Assembly: GCA_944388635.1 (NCBI GenBank)
Contig: CALXJN010000016.1
Location: 1 to 27,104 of the forward strand
Source: an uncultured Clostridia bacterium
GTDB taxonomy: Bacteria > Bacillota > Clostridia > TANB77 > CAG-508
DNA length: 27,104 bases
Direction: 5' to 3'
Below, in pieces: positions 6,210 to 14,218 of the stretch. The notes beneath the pieces were generated by a model. That model had not been told where the DNA came from, did not search any database, and saw only the letters and a program-made list of their open reading frames with translations. Made by a program: the position numbers and the translations under genes. Position 1 is the stretch's first letter. The number at the start of each line of letters is the position of its first letter.

Positions 6210-8639
6210 TTATTTTTCTTCTTCTGGAATCTTTTCTATACTTACTACTTTACCTTCGTTTGTTCTCATGAGTGTTACTCCTTGAGTTGACCTTCCGAGT
6301 ATACTTATTTCTGATACATTTATCCTTATTATTGTTCCTGTATCTGTTATAAGCATTATATCATCTGTTTCATCTACAAGTTTTATTCCTACTAATTTTC
6401 CTGTTTTTGGCGTGATTTTATATGTTATTACACCCTTTCCTGCTCTTGTTTGTACTCTATACTCATCTAGTTCTGTTCTTTTACCGAATCCATTCTCAGT
6501 AATTGCAAGTAATGTTTGCTTACTTCCAGATATTATAGATTCCATTCCTATTACTTTATCATTATTATCAAGTTTTATACCTATGACTCCTTGTGATACT
6601 CTTCCCATAGGTCTTACATCTTTTTCATCAAAGGTTATGCATTGTCCTCCCTCTGTTACAAGTACAATATTATCTTCCCCGTCTGTAAGTCTAACTGCAA
6701 TTAATTCATCATCTTCTTTTAAGCTTATACTTTGAAGTCCTGTTTTTCTTGATGTGTCATATTCTGATAATGCTGTTTTCTTTATTAATCCATTTTTAGT
6801 TGCCATAAGCAAGTACTTGCCTTCTGCAATATTTTGAATTGGAATTATTGCAGATATTTTTTCTCCTGGATCTAAGCTTAATAGATTTACTATAGCTGTT
6901 CCTTTCGCTGTTCTTCCTGCTTCTGGTATCTCATATCCTCTTAGTTTATATAGTTTTCCTTTATTGCTAAAGAACATTATTATATCATGAGTTGAAGCTG
7001 TAAATATTTCTTTTACAAAGTCTTCTTCTCTTGTTTCTATTCCTGTTATTCCCTTTCCTCCTCTTTTTTGGCTCTTATATGTATCTATTGGCATTCTTTT
7101 GATGTATCCAAAGTGAGTTAAAGCTATAACTGTTTGTTCTTCTTTTACTAAATCTTCGTCTTCTAATTCTTCTGCACTTGCTATTATTTTTGTTCTTCTT
7201 TCATCTCCATATTTTTCTTTAATTTCAAGAAGTTCTTCTTTAATAATATCAAATACTAACCTTTCACTTCCAAGTACTGCTTTTAAGTGTTCTATAAGTT
7301 TCATTAATTCATTGTATTCTTCTTCAATTTTCTCAATTTGCAATCCTTGTAATGTTCTTAATCTCATATCCAAAATTGCTTGTGCTTGTATGTCTGATAA
7401 TCCAAATCTTTCCATTAATCTTTCTTTTGCGTCATCATAAGACTCTCTTATGATTTTTATTACTTCATCAATGTTATCTATTGCAATTTTTAAACCTTCT
7501 AATATATGTGCTCTTGCTTCTGCTTTTTCTAGTTCAAATTTTGTTCTACGAAGTACAACTTCTTTTCTGTGATCTATGTAGCAATCTAAACATTGTCTTA
7601 GTGTGAGAATTCTTGGCACTCCATTTACTAATGCAAGCATTATAACTCCAAATGTATCTTGCATTTGAGTAAATTTATATAATCTATTTAAAATTACTTG
7701 TGCATTTGCATCTCTTTTTAATTCGATAACTAATCTAACATTTGCTGTTCTATCTGATTCGTCTCTAATTGTTGAAATTCCTTCGATTCTTTTATCTCTT
7801 ACTAAATCGTCTATGTATTTATGAAGTCTAGCTTTATTTACTTGGTAAGGAAGTGATGTGATTACTATTCTTTGCCTATTTCCAGACATTTCTTCTATTT
7901 CTGCTTCTGCTCTCATTATGATTTTTCCTCTACCTGTTGTATATGCTTGTTTTATTCCTTCTCTTCCAAGTATTGTTGCGCCTGTTGGGAAATCTGGTCC
8001 TTTAATTATTTGCATTAATTGTTCATCTGTTACTTCATCATCATCAATTATTTTTATTATTCCGTCTACTACTTCTGTTAAATTATGTGGTGGAATATTT
8101 GTTGCCATTCCTACCGCAATTCCTGATGAACCGTTTAAAAGAAGTGCTGGAAGTCTTGTTGGTAATACACTTGGTTCTTGTAATCTATCGTCATAGTTTG
8201 GCACAAAATCAACTGTATTTTTTTCTATATCGCTCATCATATAATTTGCAATTTTTGACATTCTCGCTTCTGTGTACCTCATTGCAGCTGGTGGATCTCC
8301 GTCTATTGAACCAAAGTTTCCATGTCCGTCAATTAATGGATATCTTAGTGAGAATGTTTGTGCCATTCTTACCATTGCATCATATACTGCTGCGTCTCCA
8401 TGTGGATGGTATCTTCCTAGAACTGAACCTACTGTATTTGCCGATTTTCTGTATGGCTTATCTGATGTAATTCCGTCTTCATGCATTGAATATAGTATTC
8501 TTCTATGTACAGGTTTCATCCCGTCTCTAACATCTGGTAATGCACGAGCTACTATAACACTCATCGCATAATCGATGTATGCTGTTTTCATTTCTTTTTC
8601 AATGTCTCTTTCTATTATTTTTTCATCTGGTCTATCCAT
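6210..8639 (-). CDS. gyrA: DNA gyrase subunit A
   Basis: 809 aa, full length. The subunit breaks and rejoins DNA in the A2B2 gyrase that introduces negative supercoils. The catalytic tyrosine is Tyr122 in AAMRYTEARM. The C-terminal beta-pinwheel (about 500-800) starts with the GyrA box QKRGGKG, which separates it from topoisomerase IV ParC. The quinolone region reads HPHGDAAVYDAMVRMAQ: position 83 is Ala where many species have Ser, and Asp87 is kept. ATG 8639 has GGAGG 8 nt upstream, and a TTGCAA-17-TATAAT promoter lies 5' of it. It ends at the terminator shared with the dnaC-like gene. Unusually, the VirB4-like module separates it from gyrB. Confidence 0.98.
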   Translation of the reverse strand: MDRPDEKIIERDIEKEMKTAYIDYAMSVIVARALPDVRDGMKPVHRRILYSMHEDGITSDKPYRKSANTVGSVLGRYHPHGDAAVYDAMVRMAQTFSLRYPLIDGHGNFGSIDGDPPAAMRYTEARMSKIANYMMSDIEKNTVDFVPNYDDRLQEPSVLPTRLPALLLNGSSGIAVGMATNIPPHNLTEVVDGIIKIIDDDEVTDEQLMQIIKGPDFPTGATILGREGIKQAYTTGRGKIIMRAEAEIEEMSGNRQRIVITSLPYQVNKARLHKYIDDLVRDKRIEGISTIRDESDRTANVRLVIELKRDANAQVILNRLYKFTQMQDTFGVIMLALVNGVPRILTLRQCLDCYIDHRKEVVLRRTKFELEKAEARAHILEGLKIAIDNIDEVIKIIRESYDDAKERLMERFGLSDIQAQAILDMRLRTLQGLQIEKIEEEYNELMKLIEHLKAVLGSERLVFDIIKEELLEIKEKYGDERRTKIIASAEELEDEDLVKEEQTVIALTHFGYIKRMPIDTYKSQKRGGKGITGIETREEDFVKEIFTASTHDIIMFFSNKGKLYKLRGYEIPEAGRTAKGTAIVNLLSLDPGEKISAIIPIQNIAEGKYLLMATKNGLIKKTALSEYDTSRKTGLQSISLKEDDELIAVRLTDGEDNIVLVTEGGQCITFDEKDVRPMGRVSQGVIGIKLDNNDKVIGMESIISGSKQTLLAITENGFGKRTELDEYRVQTRAGKGVITYKITPKTGKLVGIKLVDETDDIMLITDTGTIIRINVSEISILGRSTQGVTLMRTNEGKVVSIEKIPEEEK

Positions 8640-8676
8640 TTGTTTTCCTCCGATTTTTGCCTATTTATATATGCTT

Positions 8677-8705
8677 ATTATACTAAACCGGCGTTTTTTT
8701 TGCAA
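8677..8705 (-). promoter_or_regulatory. gyrA promoter
   Basis: Minus strand TTGCAA (8705-8700), 17-nt spacer containing ACGCCGG, TATAAT (8682-8677), about 38 nt upstream of the gyrA ATG. This suggests gyrA is transcribed independently of the module upstream. Confidence 0.6.
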
Positions 8706-8751
8706 GAGTTTAATTTACATAATTTAGGTTAATTTTTATATCTTTATTTCT

Positions 8752-8789
8752 ATTTTGGTCGTTTTGGACTTATCTAGAATGACCAAAAT
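8752..8789. repeat. Small hairpin repeat, copy 1
   Basis: 9-bp stem ATTTTGGTC / GACCAAAAT around a 20-nt loop that holds ACTTATCTAGAA (8768-8779). The same 12-mer occurs in two further hairpins at 12066-12138 with different stems. It lies just past the stop of the last VirB4-module gene and may act as its terminator, though no U-tract follows on the minus strand. Confidence 0.7.
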
Positions 8790-8793
8790 TTTA

Positions 8794-9537
8794 TTAAATT
8801 ATTTTTGCAAGTTTTAGTTCATCTTCACTAATATTTTCTAAAGAATTTCCTTTGTTTTTTATAAGAGTTTGTACATTTTCAATTTCTCTTGCTTGTTTTA
8901 AAGTATTTTCTATTGGCATAAGATTTTCTAATTTTTTCTTTATCTTATTATATTCCCTATTCATTCCTTTTACATCTTTTTGATTTAGACACTCATTCCA
9001 ATTATCTATGTATTTTCCGACTTTTTCTACTCCGTCTACTTGTTCCATAAAACTTTCTTCTATTCCACTGCTTATACAATCTTTTATTACATTTTTTCCT
9101 TTTTTTATTACTTTTGCTGTTGTATTATTTATCAGACCATTTTCTTTTGCTGCAGTTACTGCATTATCAATTATGCTTGATGCACTATCTATTATTCCTC
9201 CAGATTTAATTGCATTATATGCTTGTGATACATTTTCAAACTTTCCCGTTACTACTCCTACTGCACTTTTTCCTAAATTTATTGCTGAATCTACTGCTGT
9301 TTTTAATCCTTCTTTTATTCCGTCTGTAAATATAACATTTTTTATTTCTATCACTTGGTCTTCTATTGCATCTGGAAGAAGCGTTCTAAGCGCTATATCA
9401 CATCCTGTATTTATTATTTTTCCAAATGTACTTTCAAGAAAACTATTTTGTTCCTTTTCTACATTTATCTCTTCTTTTATTAAAGTATTTTCTATCTTTT
9501 CTTCTACTTTATTTTCTACTTTTTCTTCAACTTCCAT
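8794..9537 (-). CDS. Hypothetical protein, last gene of VirB4-like module
   Basis: 247 aa; I do not recognise the family. The first ~30 residues are a highly charged Glu/Lys/Val stretch that could coil. A central part (about 35-150) is rich in Gly, Ala, Ser and Ile (SGGIIDSASSIIDNAVTAAK), looks amphipathic-helical and could contact membranes, but has no true transmembrane helix. The C-terminal ~70 residues are charged and helical. No signal peptide. AAGGAG sits 6-7 nt before ATG 9537, and the gene follows the VirB4-like gene by 28 nt, so the two should be co-transcribed. A partner or substrate of the ATPase is a reasonable guess from position only. Confidence 0.7.
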   Translation of the reverse strand: MEVEEKVENKVEEKIENTLIKEEINVEKEQNSFLESTFGKIINTGCDIALRTLLPDAIEDQVIEIKNVIFTDGIKEGLKTAVDSAINLGKSAVGVVTGKFENVSQAYNAIKSGGIIDSASSIIDNAVTAAKENGLINNTTAKVIKKGKNVIKDCISSGIEESFMEQVDGVEKVGKYIDNWNECLNQKDVKGMNREYNKIKKKLENLMPIENTLKQAREIENVQTLIKNKGNSLENISEDELKLAKII

Positions 9538-9565
9538 TTTTTTCTCCTTTTTAGTTTTACATAAT

Positions 9566-11358
9566 TTAATTATTTTGTACTATTTTTTGTTCATATTCAC
9601 TTGCTTCGATTTTCGTCAATATATGTTCTTCTCCAACAAACATTAAACATTCTCCTCTTTTAAGTGTTTTTATTTCTATCTTTTCTTTTTCAGATAAGTT
9701 AGAATATTCTTGTAATATTTTTATATTTTCTTCCTCTAAAGAGAAAAATGTTTTTATACTAGAATTATTTAATATACTTTTCCCATATATCCCACCTTCT
9801 AAGCTAAATAAATCTGATACATCTTGTGTTATAGCTACTGCACTGCCACCATATTTTCTTATTGTTTTAAATATTTTATATATAAAGCTTGCTACATATT
9901 TATTTGATGTAACTCCTATTAGTCTCCATATTTCATCTAAGTAAATTGCCTTTTTTATTTCTCGATTATTTTTTATTTTATCCCAAAAAAGTTCAGTGAA
10001 TATGTACATTCCATATTTTATATTTTCTTCCCCAAGTTCATATATATCTGCAATTATTAATTTATTATCTATTTTTACATTTGTATAATTATTTAAAAAT
10101 TTAAGTGAACCTTTTACAAATGGTATTAATTTTATTTTAAATATTTTTGTTTTTTCGTCATTTTCTAATATATTATATAAATCTTCTAGTATTGGCATAT
10201 CTTGACTTTCTTTAAATTTTTTTATTTTGTTTTCTTCTTTATATAGGCTTTCGTCATCAAATGTTATTCCTTTTAATTTATAACATTCGATTAATTTTTC
10301 TTCTATTATTGCTTTTTCTTCTTCATTCATTTCACCAAATATTAAGTTGAAAAAACCTATTAATTTTCCGTATTTTTGTTGCTAAATATCCTTTATCTGT
10401 ATCTTCAATGCTTTCTTTTCTAATATCAAATACATTTATATATGTATTTGATGTAGGCCCTATTTTTAGTAATGTACCTCCTAAATTATTACTTATATTT
10501 ATGTATTCCCTTTCTGGATCTATTATATATTGTTCTATTCCAAGCAAACTATTTCTTAATATTAATAATTTTGCATAAAATGATTTTCCGAGCTCCACTT
10601 GTTCCAAAAATACATAAATTTGCATTTTTATATTTTTCTGTATTATACCTATCAATAAATACAAGTGAATTATTATATATATTTGTTCCTATAAATATTC
10701 CGTTTTCATCAAAAAGTGATGATGATATAAATGGATATGTAGCTACAAGTCCACTTGTTAATATATTTCTTTTTGTCACTTGTTTTACATCAACATGATT
10801 ATCCATTATCGGAAGACTTGCAATATATCCTTGTTCTTCCCTAAAATATGCTCTTCTTGTTTGTATTCCTCTACTTTGTGCTATTCCTTCTATTTTATTT
10901 AATAAATATTCTAATTCTTTTTTATCTTTTGAAAATACTGTTAAATAAATATACATATAATACATTTCCTCATTATTTATTTGCATTTCTTTTCTTATAT
11001 ATTTTGCATCATTATAACTAAATGCTGCGATTTCAATATCTTGTCTGTTTTTGTTTTCATCTTGCAAATCTACACCTATATTTCCTATATTATATGTTAA
11101 TTCTTTTATTGTTCTATATGTATTTTGTTTTTCATAAAATATTGAAATATTTATATTAATATTTGTGTCTATTAAACTTTTTAATATCAATTCATTTTGT
11201 TCTCTGTAATAATTAATACATAATAATGTTGAATAAAACATTTCGTCTATTTCAATATATTTGGGATTTCTTAAATCTATATATGCTGGTGATAATAAAT
11301 CTTTTTCATCAATTATTCCTTCTTGTATTTTGTTTTTATCTTGTACTTTTTTCTTTAT
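9566..11358 (-). CDS. VirB4-like conjugation/secretion ATPase, read through two CGG +1 shifts, probable ATA start
   Basis: Skipping C in two in-frame CGG codons (10590, 10370) gives one 596-aa protein. The first shift completes Walker A, GTSGAGKS (Gly257); without it the P-loop reads GAR and the frame closes. After it come DPEREY and NNLGG, both typical of VirB4. Walker B is AIYLDEIW (Asp474-Glu475), then AITQD, the Gln motif of VirB4/TrwB-type ATPases. The reading frame opens after a GGAGGAG site with no ATG, GTG or TTG; ATA 11358-11356 sits 6 nt downstream, and the first ATG is 39 codons in (11241). VirB4 proteins power type IV secretion, but no other T4SS gene is in the window except the split N-terminal piece upstream. 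This is either an orphan, repurposed ATPase or a remnant. Confidence 0.75.
10367..10370 (-). other. CGGA +1 frameshift site 6 (VirB4, Gly330)
   Basis: AAA ATA CGG AAA in the zero frame. Skipping C10370 gives ATA GGA AAA TTA ATA GGT (I-G-K-L-I-G) and joins smoothly to the remaining 267 codons with Walker B. Confidence 0.85.
10587..10590 (-). other. CGGA +1 frameshift site 5 (VirB4 Walker A, Gly257)
   Basis: GGA GCT CGG AAA in the zero frame. Skipping C10590 gives GGA GCT GGA AAA TCA (G-A-G-K-S), an exact P-loop. Confidence 0.9.
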
Positions 11359-11374
11359 ATTTTTCTCCTCCTTT

Positions 11375-11932
11375 TTATTTTAATAAATTTTTTCTTGTAT
11401 TAAAAAATGAATATAATATATTTTTTAATTCCTCCTTTTTCTCAATTTCTACAACATTATTGCCACATCTTGATAAGCATTCTTTTATTTTTAAATAATT
11501 TTCATTTAGTTCTGATATATTTACTTCTTCTGGATTTTTATTTTCGATTTTTATGATTATATAAAAATTTTTTGAGGATGAATTTTTTTCTTGATTTAAT
11601 TTATTTATAAATTCTATATATTTTTCTGATACTTCTGAAATATTTTTTCTTTTATCTTGTTTAATTTTTTCTCTGATTTTAGTTATGTGATTAGATAAAT
11701 CTTTTTTTGTACTTTGAACTAATATTTGAATATCAAAATTGCAAGTTTTTAAAAATATTTTATATGAATTTAATATTGCTTCTTTTTCTAATTCTGATTT
11801 TAAATTATAATTTATTGGAATTACTTTGATTATTTTTATATAAGACTTATCTTTTAATCGTATAATTCCCTTATCAAAAATTTTATCAAAAGGAAGCCAG
11901 CTTTGAACTGATATATTTTTTTGATTTTTCAT
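11375..11932 (-). CDS. VirB4 N-terminal-domain-like protein (separate ORF)
   Basis: 185 aa. SVQSWLPFDKIFDKGIIRL followed by KVIPINYNLKSELEKEAI resembles the N-terminal segment of clostridial VirB4/TraE proteins (inhibitor-like and beta domain ahead of the ATPase). Here it is a separate gene ending 16 nt before the ATPase frame, with a GGAGGAG site between them. Together the two products (185 + 596 aa) match an undivided VirB4. They are in different frames and no CGG joins them, so this looks like a true split rather than one more shift. ATG 11932 has a TAGGAG site 6 nt upstream and a TTGACA-16-TAAAAT promoter. The middle is helical and lysine-rich, with no ATPase motif. Confidence 0.65.
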   Translation of the reverse strand: MKNQKNISVQSWLPFDKIFDKGIIRLKDKSYIKIIKVIPINYNLKSELEKEAILNSYKIFLKTCNFDIQILVQSTKKDLSNHITKIREKIKQDKRKNISEVSEKYIEFINKLNQEKNSSSKNFYIIIKIENKNPEEVNISELNENYLKIKECLSRCGNNVVEIEKKEELKNILYSFFNTRKNLLK

Positions 11933-12004
11933 TATTACTCCTATTTCTTGATTTTAATTAGAATAAAATTTTTTTGAATTTTCGAATTAAATTTTATATT
12001 AACT

Positions 12005-12058
12005 ATTTTAACATGTATTTTTATTTTGTCAAGATTTTTTAAAAAATTTTGACAAAAT
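12005..12058 (-). promoter_or_regulatory. Promoter of the VirB4 module, overlapped by a 36-bp near-palindrome
   Basis: Minus-strand TTGACA (12032-12027), 16 nt, TAAAAT (12010-12005). The -35 forms one arm of a palindrome at 12023-12058: ATTTTGTCAA ... TTGACAAAAT, 18+18 bp with one mismatch, centred on a T6/A6 run. It may be an operator, or a long AT-rich stem that ends gyrB transcription. Confidence 0.55.
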
Positions 12059-12065
12059 AAAGTAG

Positions 12066-12138
12066 TTTGCAGTTTTTGACTTATCTAGAAACGCAAATTT
12101 TCAAATACTTGCGATTCTAGATAAGTTCCAAATTGCAA
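12066..12138. repeat. Small hairpin repeat, copies 2 and 3 (inverted pair)
   Basis: Copy 2: stem TTTGC (12066-12070) / GCAAA (12093-12097), loop containing ACTTATCTAGAA (12079-12090). Copy 3, inverted: stem TTGC (12109-12112) / GCAA (12135-12138), containing TTCTAGATAAGT (12115-12126). The pair can also fold together into one long imperfect stem. It lies downstream of gyrB and upstream of the VirB4 module. Confidence 0.75.
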
Positions 12139-12184
12139 CCTCTCCTCTGTACTTCTTATTTACTTATATTATTATTGTAATATT

Positions 12185-14140
12185 TTATATGTCAAGATTT
12201 CTTACATATTTTGCATTATCTTCTATGAATTTTCTTCTTGGCTCTATTTCATCTCCCATAAGAAGTGTAAATGTTTCATCTGCTTTCATAGCATCTTCAA
12301 GTTTTACTTTTATTAGTATTCTTCTTTCTGGATCCATTGTTGTTTCCCATAATTGGTCTGGGTTCATTTCTCCAAGTCCTTTATATCTTTGAAGTCCTAA
12401 CTGTTCTCTTTGTATGCCTTTTTCTTCTAATTCTTTATATGCTTTTGCCAAATCTTCATCTGTATAGCAATAGATATCTTCCATTCCTTTTTTAGATAAT
12501 TTATATAGTGGTGGTTGTGCTAAATATACATTTCCATTTTCTATAAGTGGTCTCATATATCTAAAGAAGAATGTTAAAAGTAATGTTCTGATGTGAGCTC
12601 CGTCTACATCAGCATCTGCCATAATTATTACTTTTCCATATCTTATTTTTGTAATATCAAAATCAGCACCTATTCCTGCTCCTATTGCAAGTATTACTGG
12701 TTGAAGTTTATCATTTCCATATATTTTATCTGCTCTTGATTTTTCAACATTAAGCATTTTCCCCCATAATGGAAGTATTGCCTGAAATGTCCTATCTCTT
12801 CCTTGTTTTGCACTTCCTCCTGCTGAGTCTCCCTCAACTATATACACCTCACAAAGTTGTGGATCTTTTCCACTACAGTCTGCAAGTTTTCCTGGAAGTG
12901 TTGAGCCTTCCATAGAATTCTTTTTTCTAACTAATTCTCTTGCTTTTCTTGCTGCTTCTCTTGCTCTCGACGCACTTATACATTTTTCAAGGATAGCTTT
13001 TGCTACACTTGGATTTTCTTCTAAAAATGTTGCCAATGCATCGTTTACAGCTGTTGCAACAATTCCAGTTACATTACTATTTCCAAGTTTTGTTTTAGTT
13101 TGTCCTTCAAATTGTGGTTCTTTTACTTTTACAGAAATAACTGCTGTCATTCCTTCTCTTATATCTTCTCCTTGAAGATTTGCATCTTTATCTTTTAATA
13201 TTCCGTGTCCTCTTGCATAATCATTAAATGCTTTTGTAACTGCTCTTTTAAATCCTTCTAAATGAGTTCCACCCTCGATTGTATTTATATTATTTACAAA
13301 TGTATATATATTTTCTGAATAAGCTGTTGTATATTGTATCGCAATTTCTATTGGAACTTCTCCGTTTTTTTCTATATATATTGGCATTGGATGTATTTTT
13401 TCTTTATTTTTGTTTAAGTATTCAACAAATGAATTTAAACCACCTTCAAAATGAAAATCGCCTTTTCTGCCGTCTTCTTTTTCTTCTCCTTCTTCTGTTT
13501 TTATAATTCTTTTATCTTCTATTGTAATTCTTAAACCTTTTGTTAAAAATGCTATTTCTCTAAATCTCTTTTCTAATACTTCATAATCATATTCTAGTGT
13601 TTCAAAAATTGTACTATCTGCTAAAAATCTTACTTTTGTTCCAGTTTTATCTGAATCTCCAATTTTTGTTAATGGTTCTACGGTTTTTCCTCTATTAAAT
13701 TTCATTATATATATTCCACCGTCTCTTTGTATTGTAACTTCTGTCCATTCAGATAATGCATTTACAACAGAAGCACCCACGCCATGAAGTCCGCCAGATA
13801 CTTTATACCCACTATCTCCGCCAAACTTTCCTCCTGCATGTAAAATTGTATATACTGTTTCAGCAGCAGATATACCAGTTTTGGGATGCTTTCCAATTGG
13901 TATTCCTCTTCCGTCATCTTCTACGCATATTACATTGCCTGGTTCTATTGTTACATTTATGTTTTTACAATATCCTGCTAGTGCTTCATCCACTCCGTTA
14001 TCCACAATTTCATATACTAAGTGATGAAGTCCTCTAATTGAGACACTACCTATATACATTCCTGGTCTTTTTCTAACTGCTTCTAATCCTTCTAATACCT
14101 GTATTTGTTCCGCTCCATAAGCGTGTTCTACTTTATCCAT
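12185..14140 (-). CDS. gyrB: DNA gyrase subunit B
   Basis: 651 aa, the ATPase subunit of gyrase. The GHKL fold shows DNGVDEALAG (residues 47-56), DDGRGIP and GGLHGVGASVVNALS. The TOPRIM domain has EGDSAGGSAKQGRDR and the metal motif DADVDGAHI. The C-terminus RYKGLGEMNPDQLWETTMD is typical of the short Gram-positive form. Start chosen at ATG 14140 (MDKVEHAYGAEQIQ) because AAAGGAGG lies just upstream; nine extra in-frame codons 5' of it are non-coding leader. It lies downstream of recF in the dnaN-recF-gyrB run, 78 nt after the shift-corrected recF stop. No in-frame CGG. Confidence 0.98.
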   Translation of the reverse strand: MDKVEHAYGAEQIQVLEGLEAVRKRPGMYIGSVSIRGLHHLVYEIVDNGVDEALAGYCKNINVTIEPGNVICVEDDGRGIPIGKHPKTGISAAETVYTILHAGGKFGGDSGYKVSGGLHGVGASVVNALSEWTEVTIQRDGGIYIMKFNRGKTVEPLTKIGDSDKTGTKVRFLADSTIFETLEYDYEVLEKRFREIAFLTKGLRITIEDKRIIKTEEGEEKEDGRKGDFHFEGGLNSFVEYLNKNKEKIHPMPIYIEKNGEVPIEIAIQYTTAYSENIYTFVNNINTIEGGTHLEGFKRAVTKAFNDYARGHGILKDKDANLQGEDIREGMTAVISVKVKEPQFEGQTKTKLGNSNVTGIVATAVNDALATFLEENPSVAKAILEKCISASRAREAARKARELVRKKNSMEGSTLPGKLADCSGKDPQLCEVYIVEGDSAGGSAKQGRDRTFQAILPLWGKMLNVEKSRADKIYGNDKLQPVILAIGAGIGADFDITKIRYGKVIIMADADVDGAHIRTLLLTFFFRYMRPLIENGNVYLAQPPLYKLSKKGMEDIYCYTDEDLAKAYKELEEKGIQREQLGLQRYKGLGEMNPDQLWETTMDPERRILIKVKLEDAMKADETFTLLMGDEIEPRRKFIEDNAKYVRNLDI

Positions 14141-14218
14141 TGTATTCCTCCTTTGGTATTCTTTCACATGTTATTATATTATTGTTTTTATAAAAAAATC
14201 AAGTCATTTTTTTAATTA

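Noticed and set aside
9008..9646. Long plus-strand open frames opposite gyrA, the module genes and parB
   Set aside because: Ser/Phe/Ile-rich mirror frames of AT-rich minus-strand genes, without ribosome sites or family motifs.
11356..11932. Joining the VirB4 N-terminal ORF to the ATPase by another shift
   Set aside because: There is no CGG between them, and a full GGAGGAG site separates them, so two proteins are more likely.
14141..14167. Longer gyrB start
   Set aside because: The AAAGGAGG site lies immediately before ATG 14140, and the family begins near that Met.
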